From SG8-40 sp963792855 (lineage in GTDB: Bacteria > Pseudomonadota > Gammaproteobacteria > Burkholderiales > Eutrophovitaceae): a stretch of DNA of 64,000 nucleotides. The notes under the pieces were generated by a model that was not told the DNA's origin, did no database searches, and worked only from the letters and a program-made list of their open reading frames with translations. The first letter of the stretch is position 1, and each line of letters starts with the position of its first letter. The position numbers and the translations under genes are program-made. Of this stretch, positions 44,711 to 53,522 are shown in pieces. The stretch spans positions 1 through 64,000 of the forward strand of contig CAWBXZ010000017.1 of assembly GCA_963792855.1 (NCBI GenBank), written 5' to 3'.

Positions 44711-45149
44711 GCCTGATCCGCGTTCGAACAGGAGCGAGCGCAGTTGGTTGTGTTGAAACCCCGGTTACTTTGAGTGCGTGAAACACGGACTGCTGCTGAA
44801 AGTGTGGGCAGACAGGAACAGGCCGGTTATCGGGTACTGCTTTTCGACGGGGCCGCGGTTCATTCCGGAGGTTTCCGATGTGCGAGGGAGTGTGACGCCC
44901 GGATTATAACCACAGGCATGACAAAGGCCGGCTTCATTGCGGATGTCCGGCGGTGTCGGTGTCCGATGTCATTCGGTTCGCGCCGTTGGGCGTCTCGCTA
45001 TAATTGAACGCTGATCACAACGCCCGGTGCCAATCCGCGGACGGGACCGGTTGTGTGCTGCCGCCGGTGATTGCCTTCGCCGGCGTGATTTCTCTGGCAT
45101 GAACCGGATCAACACACCTGCCTGAACAGCGAACGAGCGGGAGCAAAAA
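44711..45149. other. Divergent intergenic region with a candidate promoter
   Basis: 439 bases between the HEAT gene and the SGNH gene. A perfect TATAAT lies at 44999-45004, about 145 bases before the proposed SGNH start, but no good -35 box stands upstream. No open frame here has a ribosome site. Confidence 0.4.
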
Positions 45150-46301
45150 CTGAAACGTCGAGGTTTATCGGTTGTAATCGATCTGTTGTTGGTCCTCGGG
45201 TCGGTTGTTCTGACCCTTGCGCTGGTCGAGCTGGGTTCCTGGATCTGGGTGAAGCACTTGCGTCCGCAGCATCTCACCCAATGGGAATTCCGGGCGACGC
45301 AACCGCCGCCCTATCAGGGCGCGGATTATTTCGGGACAGCGTTTCTCGCCGAAGCCGAAGCCTCCGTTTCGGGCAGTATTTCAACGATTGCGGAACTGCG
45401 CGATTTCAGAGGGCGCTATTTCAATGTCGTGAACGGGTTCCGGGTAACGACGGATGCGCCATCAGACCCGGAGCGGAGAGTGCTGATGTTCGGCGGCTCG
45501 ACGCTGTTCGGCCAGGAAGTGCCCGATCGCCATACCATAGCGAGTTATCTGCAACGCATGCTCAACGGCGCGGGTGTGCGCTGGGAAGTGCGCAATTTCG
45601 GACTGCCTGGAATGAATGCCGCACAGCAGACGCTGATACTCAAGCGGGTGGCTCTGAGACCCGGTGACATCGTTGTCTACTATCACGGCGTCAACGATGT
45701 CTACTATCTGGTGTTCGGCGGTCACCCGCAGGGGTGGCAGCGGGGTGTGCCGGCTTTTCGTCCGGTGCAGAAGCTGAGCGCGGTACACAAGTGGATGCAC
45801 GCCTGGCACAAAAAACTGAAGGACTACAGCTACACGGCGCAGGTGGCACTGGACATATACCAGCGCGGCGTTCCGGACACGGTGACCGATGCCGCCCGGA
45901 TGAGGCAAGTGCTGGTGCATACCGAAGAGAGTTTCCGAACGACAGTCCTGGAAGCCGCGGCGATAGCCTCTGCATCGCAGGCATCGTTCGTTCACTTCCT
46001 GCAGCCTACGGCTTTTTCCGCAGCCAGGCTCTCGCCTTATGAGCGGGAGACGCTTGAAAATCCGCTGGTGACGGCACCCGGATTGGATATCGCGTTTCGC
46101 GAGGGCTATCCGCGCCTGCGTCGTGTCGCGGAGGACCTCGAAGCGGAAGGCGTGGCGTTCTACGATATTTCGGATGCCCTCGATGGCAGACAGCCCGGTA
46201 ACGAAGTTTTGCTGGATTTCTGCCACCTCAACCACGAAGGCAACCGCATCATCGCCCAACGCATGATGGACGTTTATTTCCGGACATTGCTCGAGCGTTA
46301 G
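45150..46301 (+). CDS. SGNH/GDSL hydrolase, membrane-anchored
   Basis: About 383 residues with an N-terminal membrane segment (LLLVLGSVVLTLALVELGSW). The SGNH blocks are clear: GGSTLFG near 108 (nucleophile Ser), GVNDVYY near 178 (block III Asn) and DFCHLNHEGN near the C-terminus (DxxH). Members are lipases, esterases or O-acetyl-transferring proteins of polysaccharides. No ATG, GTG or good TTG start exists at the right place. A CTG at 45150 after GGGAG would begin with MKRRGLSVV, while TTG 45186 is the alternative. It is divergent from the HEAT/GT2-like pair. Confidence 0.8.
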   Translation: MKRRGLSVVIDLLLVLGSVVLTLALVELGSWIWVKHLRPQHLTQWEFRATQPPPYQGADYFGTAFLAEAEASVSGSISTIAELRDFRGRYFNVVNGFRVTTDAPSDPERRVLMFGGSTLFGQEVPDRHTIASYLQRMLNGAGVRWEVRNFGLPGMNAAQQTLILKRVALRPGDIVVYYHGVNDVYYLVFGGHPQGWQRGVPAFRPVQKLSAVHKWMHAWHKKLKDYSYTAQVALDIYQRGVPDTVTDAARMRQVLVHTEESFRTTVLEAAAIASASQASFVHFLQPTAFSAARLSPYERETLENPLVTAPGLDIAFREGYPRLRRVAEDLEAEGVAFYDISDALDGRQPGNEVLLDFCHLNHEGNRIIAQRMMDVYFRTLLER

Positions 46302-46540
46302 CGGCCGCTTGCACATTCGTTGAAGGGTTTGCCGGCAGGAGGCGATGGCCCGCCGTATCGACAGACAACGATGCACCAGTTCGGGGCGTGGCTTCGGCCC
46401 GGCGCACCGTTATCTTTCTCGACGGTTGTGTCTCGGTCTTTTTTTATCCATATCGGTCAATTGCTTATCGACACTTTGCGATTGGCATAGGGGTTGCGAT
46501 AAACGTGTGATCAGAGACAGTTGAAGAAAGCCCGCGGGCC

Positions 46541-47572
46541 ATGAGTTTTTCCCGTTACATCAGAGCCATTGTTGATCCGCACAGCGACCCCGGGAATGCG
46601 GGTCCGGTGCGAACACAGGATATATACGCAGCCGTGTTCGACGGCGGGGTGCCTGACCTCGAACTCGGGGCGCTGGTGGTTGCGCTTCACACGCAAGCGC
46701 CTTCGGTCGCTGGTGTCGTCGGTGCTTATCGCGCGATGGCGGATCGGGTCCAGCACCTGCGCAGGCCGGACGCCGCGTGTCGCCCCTTGATCTTTGCGAG
46801 TCACAACGTGACGCGGGAGAGTCCCAACCTCCTGCCATGGCTGGCGCTGGTCCTGCGCCGTCTCGGTATTCCGGTTCTGGTTCACGGAAATCTTGGCGGC
46901 TCCGGCGGAGCGACCAGTGCATACGTTTTTCGGGAACTGGGCGTAATGCCCACTGCCACCGTGGCGCAAATTCAGTCTGCGCTGGATACGGAGGGTCTTG
47001 CTTTCGTGCCGGCTGGCGTGTTGTGCCCGGGATTGGCAAACCTGATTGCGCTGCAAAGCAGGTTGGGCTTGCATGACTGGGTATACAAACTGACCGCGTT
47101 GCTCGACCCGTTCCGCGGTGAAGGCGTCCGTATCGTCGGTATCGCCGACCCTGTGTTGCGCGAAATCATCGAGCTGGTTTGCAGCGAAGAACGCCTCGAC
47201 GCGCTGGTATTCGACGGCGCTGACGACGATGCATTCGTGACGCCTTGCCGCAGGCCCGAAATGTCCGTTCTTCAGCACGGCGTGCGCAGTGTGTTGTTTG
47301 AACCGGAGAGCAACAATCTGCAATGGCGCATCGATCTGCCCGAGCCTCTCGATGTCGCTGCCACGGCATCATGGACCCGGCGGGCGCTCGCCGGTGAAGT
47401 GCCGCTTCCCCATCCGCTGGTAAACCAGCTGGCGTGTTGTCTCTATGTTTCCGGGTACGCGGCCGACATGAATCAGGCAAAGGCAATTGCGGCAATGGAG
47501 TCCGGAGTCCTCCTTGCCGGGGACTCGAGAGCGCATGCGGCGCGCGTTGTTGCCACGCCGGATTCACAGTGA
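46541..47572 (+). CDS. YbiB-like (TrpD2) anthranilate phosphoribosyltransferase-family protein
   Basis: 343 residues of the nucleoside phosphorylase class fold shared by TrpD and YbiB. It has a helical N-terminal domain (MSFSRYIRAIVD, QDIYAAVFDGGVPDLELGALVVAL), the GNLGGSGGATSAYVFRELGV loop where TrpD has its pyrophosphate-binding motif, and a late ADMNQAKAIAAMESG helix. YbiB-type proteins bind DNA and are not known to make phosphoribosyl anthranilate. No trp genes other than trpB2 lie nearby. Confidence 0.75.
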   Translation: MSFSRYIRAIVDPHSDPGNAGPVRTQDIYAAVFDGGVPDLELGALVVALHTQAPSVAGVVGAYRAMADRVQHLRRPDAACRPLIFASHNVTRESPNLLPWLALVLRRLGIPVLVHGNLGGSGGATSAYVFRELGVMPTATVAQIQSALDTEGLAFVPAGVLCPGLANLIALQSRLGLHDWVYKLTALLDPFRGEGVRIVGIADPVLREIIELVCSEERLDALVFDGADDDAFVTPCRRPEMSVLQHGVRSVLFEPESNNLQWRIDLPEPLDVAATASWTRRALAGEVPLPHPLVNQLACCLYVSGYAADMNQAKAIAAMESGVLLAGDSRAHAARVVATPDSQ

Positions 47573-47699
47573 TGGGCAATCAACGTTACACTCGACGCAG
47601 GTACGGTTTCAGCAATTCTTCATTCAGCAATTGTCAATCGAGTGATGTCTTCAAGGTGCAGCCGGGTTTGAGGTTTCTGAAATTGGGCAAGAGGTGAAC

Positions 47700-48464
47700 A
47701 TGAACCCGGTCGGGCCCTTGCACGGGTCGGCGCAGGTTTCCGATGCGCTGACAATCGGTTTTGCGTCATCGGCTGTCGCCGACAAGGTTAACGAAGACTG
47801 CTTTGGTTTGGTCACCCCGAAGGAGATGCCGGAGGCGGCCGAGCGCGGCACGGTGGTGGCGCTGGCCGATGGCGGAAGCGCGGGCGGAACCGGGCGCGTT
47901 GCTTCCGAGCTGACCGTTCGTACGCTGTTGCAGGATTTCTACGCGACGTCGCCGGAATGGAGTGTGGAACGGGCCGTCGACACGGTTCTTTGCTCGGTCA
48001 ATGACTGGTTGTATGTGCAAAACAGCCGTGACCCGGAGTTTGATGGCGTCGTCAGTACCTTGTCCATGCTGTTGTTCGGTGACGGCAGCTTTCACCTCGC
48101 GCATGTCGGGGACACCCGCGTTTATCGATGGCGCGCTGGCGTGCTGGAGTTGCTGACGGCAGATCACATCTGGCCCCGGCGTGACATGCGGCACGTACTT
48201 CGCAGGGCGGTCGGGCTTGACAGCCACCTGGTCATCGATTTCATGACCGGGAATACGCGTGCCGGTGATGTGTTCCTTATTGCCAGTGATGGCGTATGGG
48301 AGGTGCTCGGAAACGCTGTCATGGACGAACTGCTGGCCAGTGATCTGAGCGCCGAGATGATCGCGTGCGACCTGGTGGATCGATCGGTCAAGAGCCAGCA
48401 GCGCTATATGGGCCGCAATGACGCGACAGCGCTGGTGACGCGGATTGGCGGTCCGCGGGGCTGA
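47700..48464 (+). CDS. PP2C-family serine/threonine phosphatase
   Basis: 254-residue PPM-type phosphatase. Metal-binding motifs: VNEDCFG near residue 32, LADGGSAGGTGRVASE near 58, HVGDTRVYRW near 138 and ASDGVWEVL near 199. It is soluble, with no sensor domain. AGAGG is placed before the ATG at 47700; a GTG two codons earlier is possible. A partner kinase is not visible in the window. Confidence 0.88.
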   Translation: MNPVGPLHGSAQVSDALTIGFASSAVADKVNEDCFGLVTPKEMPEAAERGTVVALADGGSAGGTGRVASELTVRTLLQDFYATSPEWSVERAVDTVLCSVNDWLYVQNSRDPEFDGVVSTLSMLLFGDGSFHLAHVGDTRVYRWRAGVLELLTADHIWPRRDMRHVLRRAVGLDSHLVIDFMTGNTRAGDVFLIASDGVWEVLGNAVMDELLASDLSAEMIACDLVDRSVKSQQRYMGRNDATALVTRIGGPRG

Positions 48465-48601
48465 CCCGTTACGAAACGGCCTGCCCGTCCGTGCGCGGCC
48501 TGGGCAAAGCGGCTATTGCTAGCGGTATCCCGTCCTGTCTAGACTGACGCCGTCGTGGCAGTCGGACCCGCGTGGTTCAGCCACAGTACACGGAGAACAG
48601 C

Positions 48602-48700
48602 ATGCCAAATCCACTGGATTCACTCCTGGGGACGGTGATCCTGGGTGTTATCACCACGTTTGCGCTCTATCACGTTGCAAAGTGGCTGATGGTCGGCTGA
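48602..48700 (+). CDS. 32-residue single-span membrane peptide
   Basis: A short gene ATG 48602 to TGA 48700. The product has one hydrophobic helix (TVILGVITTFALYHVAKW) between short polar ends. It is preceded by CGGAGAAC, a reasonable ribosome site, and ends one base before the ATG of the PuuD-like gene. The tight spacing supports a real small protein, possibly a subunit or assembly factor for its neighbour. I know of no assigned name. Confidence 0.6.
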   Translation: MPNPLDSLLGTVILGVITTFALYHVAKWLMVG

Positions 48701-48701
48701 C

Positions 48702-49190
48702 ATGGATTACGTACCTGCGATTTCCCGCTGGATTCATCTGCTGGCCGGCATCATGTGGCTTGGCTTGCTCTATTACTTCAATTTTGTCCAGGTCGCCGCG
48801 CTCAAGGCGGCACAGGCCGACGGTTCTGCCGGAGCGATCATGAAGCACATCGCGCCCCGGGCGTTGTTCTATTTCCGCTGGTCCGCGGTGTTGACCTGGC
48901 TGGCGGGGGCAGCACTGTTGGGGGCGGATTTCGGCAACGCCTTCATGCTGCGACCGAGCCACGCCGCGATCGGTATCGGCGCCTGGCTCGGGACAGTGAT
49001 GTTGATCAACGTCTGGTTCCTGATCTGGCCATGCCAGAAGAAACTTCTCGGAATCGTTGATGCCAGCGAAGAAGAGAAGGCCAAGGCGCGCCGTATTGCT
49101 TACATTGTGTCGCGCGTCAACACGGTGCTGTCGTTTCCCATGCTGTTTTTCATGGCAGCTGGTGCGCACGGAGCGATTTACTTCGGATAA
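48702..49190 (+). CDS. PuuD-like (urate hydroxylase N-terminal domain) membrane protein
   Basis: 162 residues with four hydrophobic segments. It resembles the membrane domain of urate hydroxylase PuuD (SRWIHLLAGIMWLGLLYYFNF, with His and Trp in the first helix) but lacks the C-terminal cytochrome domain. The predicted helices keep His residues (HLLAG, KHIAPR, PSHAAIG) that could bind haem. Function is unproved. Downstream of the 32-residue peptide with one base between. Confidence 0.7.
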   Translation: MDYVPAISRWIHLLAGIMWLGLLYYFNFVQVAALKAAQADGSAGAIMKHIAPRALFYFRWSAVLTWLAGAALLGADFGNAFMLRPSHAAIGIGAWLGTVMLINVWFLIWPCQKKLLGIVDASEEEKAKARRIAYIVSRVNTVLSFPMLFFMAAGAHGAIYFG

Positions 49191-49280
49191 CGCAGCAGCG
49201 GCGGCCGACTGACAAGAGGCTCCGCCCGTGGCAGGTTGATCCGCAGTGCCTCTCCCGTAGTCCCGGTTCGGCGGCAAAGT

Positions 49281-49799
49281 TCATTTGGGTTCCGGCAGGC
49301 GCTCCAGGCCAATAACCCGGTCGTCAGGCCCGATGCCACGCTTCGCGAACCAGCCCTGGTTCATTTCCAGCGCGTATTTCGCCGGCCCGGCGGATGAGTG
49401 CGATTGCTCACTCAGGGGCAGCATGTCTTCGATGTTGAGGATGCGGCCTTCGCCATCGATAAATGCGACGGACAAGGCGATGGGCGTGTTCTTCATCCAC
49501 ATCGAAATTCGTTGCTCCCCGGGGAAAATAAAAACCATACCGGAGGACTCGGCGAGCCGTTTGCGGAACATCAGGCCCTTGCGTCTTGTTTCGGGAGTGT
49601 TGGCGAGTTCGGCGCGGATCGTGTGCTCGCCGATCCGGAGCGGGTAGGTCAGTAGCGGGTCGGCGCGTAGCGGTCCCGGCACAACGGCTGCCATCAGCAA
49701 CGCCACAGCCGATGCCAGCAGGAGGGCATGCCTGATCAGGACATTGGCAGGGTAGAGGCTGTCGGATCGGAGCATGTTGTACCGCTTGATGTAACTCAT
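49281..49799 (-). CDS. DUF192 family exported protein
   Basis: 172 residues with a long N-terminal membrane or signal segment (about 22-47) and the DUF192 domain: IRAELANTPETRRKGLMFRKRL, GMVFIFPGEQRISMWMKNTPIALSVAFID and GWFAKRGIGPDDRV. The family is small, periplasmic or extracellular, and of unknown function. It is divergent from the xoxF-like gene. Confidence 0.88.
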   Translation of the reverse strand: MSYIKRYNMLRSDSLYPANVLIRHALLLASAVALLMAAVVPGPLRADPLLTYPLRIGEHTIRAELANTPETRRKGLMFRKRLAESSGMVFIFPGEQRISMWMKNTPIALSVAFIDGEGRILNIEDMLPLSEQSHSSAGPAKYALEMNQGWFAKRGIGPDDRVIGLERLPEPK

Positions 49800-49935
49800 G
49801 ATTGTGTCGGGTTCGGATTTGGAGGACGTCAGAACCGTTTGCTACAAATCGGACCGAAGCCCGGAAGCACGCGGCTATGCTGCGTTGCGCCATAAGATAA
49901 CACGCGGTTCTTTAGCCGATTTCGGCTCCGTCATG

Positions 49936-49964
49936 TTGACATTGGTGGACGCTTGGACTAACTT
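49936..49964 (+). promoter_or_regulatory. Candidate promoter of the xoxF-like gene
   Basis: TTGACA at 49936-49941 and TAACTT at 49959-49964 with 17-base spacing, about 160 bases before the dehydrogenase ATG. The -10 is a weak match. The 322-base gap 49800-50121 shows no gene I would call. Confidence 0.3.
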
Positions 49965-50121
49965 CTGCCACGTCGTAAAGGATTACATTCCAGGCCGTTT
50001 CGGATTTCGTTTGCTGGACCTGCCGCGGGGTGCTTTACGCATCAAAGTAGTAAATCAAAAACCTTAAAGCGTGGCGTCGGGAAGCATTCGGCCCACGTAT
50101 TTATTCGGGAGGTGTCTCTTC

Positions 50122-51876
50122 ATGGTGAAGCAATCATTGCACTTCAAACGCGTTGCGGTGTCCACTGCCGCTGTCGCGTTGCTGGGCGCTTCGGGAGTTG
50201 TCTCTGCGGTGGGTGTGGATCGGCTTGAGTCCCAGCTGTATCCAAACTACGTCACAGACGACATGCTCCTTAACGCCGACAAGGACCAGCAAAACTGGCT
50301 CCATTACGGTAAAGATTATGAAATGACCCGCTACAGCGGCCTGTCCCAGATCAACCGGGACAACGTCAAGTCGCTGAAGCCGGCATGGAACCTTTCCTTC
50401 GGTATCCTCGAAGGCCAGGACAGTCAGGCCGTTGCCGTTAACGGCACGCTGTACGTTACCACTTCGTTCAACCGCGTCATCGCCGTCAACGGCACGACCG
50501 GTGACATCATCTGGAAGTACGAGCGCGAGTTGCCGGGCGACGTGTTCCCGAAACTGTGCTGCGACGTGGTTAACCGTGGTGTCGCTGTCTACAAGAACAA
50601 GGTTTACCTCGCCACTCTTGACGCCCACGTAGTCGCTCTGGACAACCAGACCGGCGACGTCGTCTGGGACAAGAAGATCGGTGATTACACCTACGCTGAA
50701 ACCTTCACCATCATGCCTCTGGCGGTCAACAACAAGATCGTCTTCGGTACCGCTGGTGCGGAATACGGCGTGCGTGGCTGGGTTGCGGCGATCGACGCCG
50801 ACACCGGCGCACCGGCCTGGAAGACCTACAGCATCCCCGGCCCGGGCGAGCCTGGCAATGAAACCTGGGGTGGTGATTCCTGGAAGTACGGCGGTGGTTC
50901 AGCCTGGATTACCGGTTCCTACGACAAGGAAACCAACCTGCTGTACTGGCCGATCGGCAACCCCGGTCCTGACTTCGACCGTCACGTCCGTCCCGGCGAC
51001 AACCTGTTCAGCAACTCGATGCTGGCGCTTGATGCCGACAGCGGCAAGATCCAGAGCTACTTCCAGTACACGCCCAACGATCCGTACGATTACGACGGCG
51101 TGAACGAGAACGTTCTGGTGAACCTCGGCGGCAAGAAGCTCTACATCCACGGCGATCGCAATGGCCACCTCTACGCCATTGACCGAGCCAACACCCGCAA
51201 GACCAAGTACGGCCGCGAGAACATCTGCGTATGGGTAACCCCCCTGCTGGTGGTCAACTGGGTGAAAGAGCCGATCTCTCCGAAGAAAGACAACTGCCGT
51301 CCGGTCTTCAACTATCCGGAAATGGACGTTGTTTACGATCGCGTTACCACCAACATCGCGCCGTCTCTTGACGGTGGTAAAGAGTGGCACCCGCTGTCGG
51401 TCAGCCTCCGCACCAAGATGGCTTATGTCCCGGTGTATGACTTCACCATGGACCTCCAGGCCAAGAAAATGGAATGGAAGCGTGGTGAGTGGTACCTCGG
51501 CGCCAAGGTCATTACCTTCAATGCTGGCGCAGGCCAGACGAAGGCTTATGACGCAGCAACCGGCGCGCTGGTCTGGGCACGTTCCCAGAGCTGGCCGGCG
51601 ACCGGTGGTCTCCTGACCACGGGTGGCGGCCTGGCCTTCTACGGCGATCCGGACGGCATGTTCAATGCTGTTAACGATGAAACCGGTGAGCACCTCTGGG
51701 GCTTCCAGGTTGGTTCCGGCGTTCACGGCAACCCGACGACCTACACGGCCGGCGGCAAGCAGTATGTCGCGATCGTGTACGGTGCCGGCGGTGGCGGTAT
51801 CTGGCCGCTGTACTACGCCAACTTCCTGAAGACCCACACCAAGGGTGGCGGTCTGATGGTGTTCACGGTCGACTAA
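50122..51876 (+). CDS. Lanthanide-type PQQ-dependent alcohol dehydrogenase (XoxF/PedH-like)
   Basis: 584-residue periplasmic quinoprotein with a signal peptide (ending VVSA-VG). It has the vicinal disulfide Cys146-Cys147 (PKLCCDVVNRG), metal-binding Glu214 (GAEYGVRGW) and Asn280 (GNPGPDFD), catalytic Asp323, and Asp325 in NDPYDYDGVNE. The extra Asp two positions after the catalytic Asp is the accepted marker of lanthanide use; calcium enzymes usually have Ala there. CGGGAGGTG lies eight bases before this ATG, while the frame opens 17 codons earlier. xoxJ- and xoxG-like genes follow on the same strand. The alcohol oxidised (methanol or longer) cannot be told. Confidence 0.92.
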   Translation: MVKQSLHFKRVAVSTAAVALLGASGVVSAVGVDRLESQLYPNYVTDDMLLNADKDQQNWLHYGKDYEMTRYSGLSQINRDNVKSLKPAWNLSFGILEGQDSQAVAVNGTLYVTTSFNRVIAVNGTTGDIIWKYERELPGDVFPKLCCDVVNRGVAVYKNKVYLATLDAHVVALDNQTGDVVWDKKIGDYTYAETFTIMPLAVNNKIVFGTAGAEYGVRGWVAAIDADTGAPAWKTYSIPGPGEPGNETWGGDSWKYGGGSAWITGSYDKETNLLYWPIGNPGPDFDRHVRPGDNLFSNSMLALDADSGKIQSYFQYTPNDPYDYDGVNENVLVNLGGKKLYIHGDRNGHLYAIDRANTRKTKYGRENICVWVTPLLVVNWVKEPISPKKDNCRPVFNYPEMDVVYDRVTTNIAPSLDGGKEWHPLSVSLRTKMAYVPVYDFTMDLQAKKMEWKRGEWYLGAKVITFNAGAGQTKAYDAATGALVWARSQSWPATGGLLTTGGGLAFYGDPDGMFNAVNDETGEHLWGFQVGSGVHGNPTTYTAGGKQYVAIVYGAGGGGIWPLYYANFLKTHTKGGGLMVFTVD

Positions 51877-51925
51877 TAATCGATCGGAGCAGCACAAGCG
51901 AAGTACACGTAAGCTAGCAGTAATG

Positions 51926-51960
51926 ACAAGGGGGGACGTTGACGTCCTCCCTTGTTTTTT
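51926..51960 (+). terminator. Terminator after the xoxF-like gene
   Basis: Stem ACAAGGGGGGACG / CGTCCTCCCTTGT with one G-T pair and a four-base loop, followed by TTTTTT. A strong intrinsic terminator that should reduce transcription into the downstream genes, giving more dehydrogenase than partner proteins. Confidence 0.85.
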
Positions 51961-52062
51961 GTGTGCCGGATGGTGTGTCTGGTAGTTTCCGGTGGAACTT
52001 GGAGCGCATTTTCGGATCATTAGTCAGTACAGCCTGAAAATAACGCGCCAAAGGAGAAAGCA

Positions 52063-52905
52063 GTGAGTAAGCAGGTTTTCAAGACATGTATGGCCGTGGC
52101 AGTTGCCATGTTCGTGGGCGCAGCAGCCTATGCTCAGGACGAAAGTGAATCCCTCGATGTGCTGGAGCGGTCGAAGGCCAAAGGAAAGCTGGTCGCATGC
52201 GCGGACCCTTACGACTTTCCCTACGCGGCGCGTAATGCCAACCCTCCCGGATTTGACGTTGACATCCTTCGCGAGCTTGCCAAACTCGGCGGTATGGAGT
52301 TGGAAATGTACTGGGCCGACACGGGAACACGTGGCGGCATGTCACGCGCTCTGCGCAATTCGATGATGAAGGGCAAGTGCGATATTTTCGCAGGCGTAGC
52401 CGATAGCGGTGATGACGACATTCTGATGGGCCAGTTGATGTTCACGGATCCATATCTGGGCACCGGGTATATCCTGGTGGTGCAGAATGAGGCCAGCGGC
52501 ATGAAAACCATTGATGAACTGAGCGCTGCAAAGATCCGGATTGGCGTGCAGATGTCGACACCCATTGATGCCATGCTTCACGACAAGGGGATCGCCCGTG
52601 AGCTTTACCCCGACAATGCGAGGGTGATGCGCGGTATGGCAAATGGTGAAGTGAATGCGGCGATCGTGTGGTCGACCGTATTGACCAACGCGCAAAGAAA
52701 ATACCCCGACGCGACATTCAAGATGGCCGAAGGTTACGTGCCCGTCGAAGGGCAGCAATGGGATCTGAAATACCTGATACGCAAACGCGACAAGTCGATG
52801 TTGCAGTTTGTGAATGAAGGCGTGAAACAATTGCTGGATAATGGAAAAATTCAAGAGATCGTAGAAAGCTACGGCGTGCCGTTCTATCCGCCTTTCTCGT
52901 CATAG
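52063..52905 (+). CDS. xoxJ: XoxJ-like periplasmic protein associated with quinoprotein dehydrogenase
   Basis: 280-residue type II periplasmic binding-fold protein with a signal peptide (ending YA-QD). It is read as the quinoprotein-dehydrogenase-associated SBP family because of CADPYDFPYAARN near residue 46 and its position directly after the dehydrogenase. In methylotrophs XoxJ is thought to help activate the dehydrogenase. GTG start with AAGGAGAAAG upstream. Confidence 0.85.
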   Translation: MSKQVFKTCMAVAVAMFVGAAAYAQDESESLDVLERSKAKGKLVACADPYDFPYAARNANPPGFDVDILRELAKLGGMELEMYWADTGTRGGMSRALRNSMMKGKCDIFAGVADSGDDDILMGQLMFTDPYLGTGYILVVQNEASGMKTIDELSAAKIRIGVQMSTPIDAMLHDKGIARELYPDNARVMRGMANGEVNAAIVWSTVLTNAQRKYPDATFKMAEGYVPVEGQQWDLKYLIRKRDKSMLQFVNEGVKQLLDNGKIQEIVESYGVPFYPPFSS

Positions 52906-52928
52906 AAACTATTTGGAGGTTGAGGACA

Positions 52929-53426
52929 ATGTTGGTGAATTTGTTTAGACAGCTGTCTGTTCGCGGTCTTGCTTTTGCGGTGGCGGTCGTCTCGGTTGGC
53001 GCCGTGACGAGCATGCTGCTGGCGCAACCGGCAATGGCGCAGCACAAGATGAATGAAACCGACCTCGAAGTGCCCACGAATGACATGGATGTCGTGGAAA
53101 AGGGTCGAGGCAAGTATGCCCAGCGTTGCGCGTTTTGCCACGGTGGTGACGGGCATGGCGGCAAGGGCCCGTGCCTGAGTTGCGGAAAGTTCGCCTACAT
53201 CGGCAACACCAATGCGGAAATCTACGCGACGATCGCTGGCGGGCTTCCCAACCGTTCGCTCGGTGGAACCATGGGGGCTTTCGGCACGACGATGACAGCA
53301 GAAGAAATTCTCAGCGTCTTGACCTTCCTGCGGTGGGAGGAGCATCGACGGATCGCTGCCGGAGAAATTCCGGATCCTGCGAAGGACAAGTCGAATGAGC
53401 AGGTAGTGTTTCCAAACGTAAACTGA
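52929..53426 (+). CDS. xoxG: XoxG-like cytochrome c
   Basis: 165-residue mono-haem cytochrome c, probable electron acceptor of the XoxF-like dehydrogenase. The signal peptide ends AMA-QH, the haem motif CAFCH lies near residue 62 and the likely axial Met in GGTMGAF near 112. An extra CxxC (GPCLSC) follows the haem site, not part of a second haem since no His follows. TGAGGAC sits before the ATG used. It ends in a clear terminator. Confidence 0.85.
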   Translation: MLVNLFRQLSVRGLAFAVAVVSVGAVTSMLLAQPAMAQHKMNETDLEVPTNDMDVVEKGRGKYAQRCAFCHGGDGHGGKGPCLSCGKFAYIGNTNAEIYATIAGGLPNRSLGGTMGAFGTTMTAEEILSVLTFLRWEEHRRIAAGEIPDPAKDKSNEQVVFPNVN

Positions 53427-53470
53427 TTTTTCCGCACTTTGCTGGCCGGATTGTAATGGCCACAACGAAC

Positions 53471-53496
53471 AAAGCCGGCAAATGCCGGCTTTTTTG
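53471..53496 (+). terminator. Intrinsic terminator after the xoxG-like gene
   Basis: AAAGCCGGCA / TGCCGGCTTT around a two-base loop, followed by further T residues. It sits between the convergent xoxG-like and dut genes and may serve both. Confidence 0.9.
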
Positions 53497-53522
53497 TTAC
53501 CTGGATTGAAACACGATCGTGG

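Noticed and set aside
49798..50067. 89-codon frame before the xoxF-like gene
   Set aside because: It occupies the promoter region, has no ribosome site and shows no family features.
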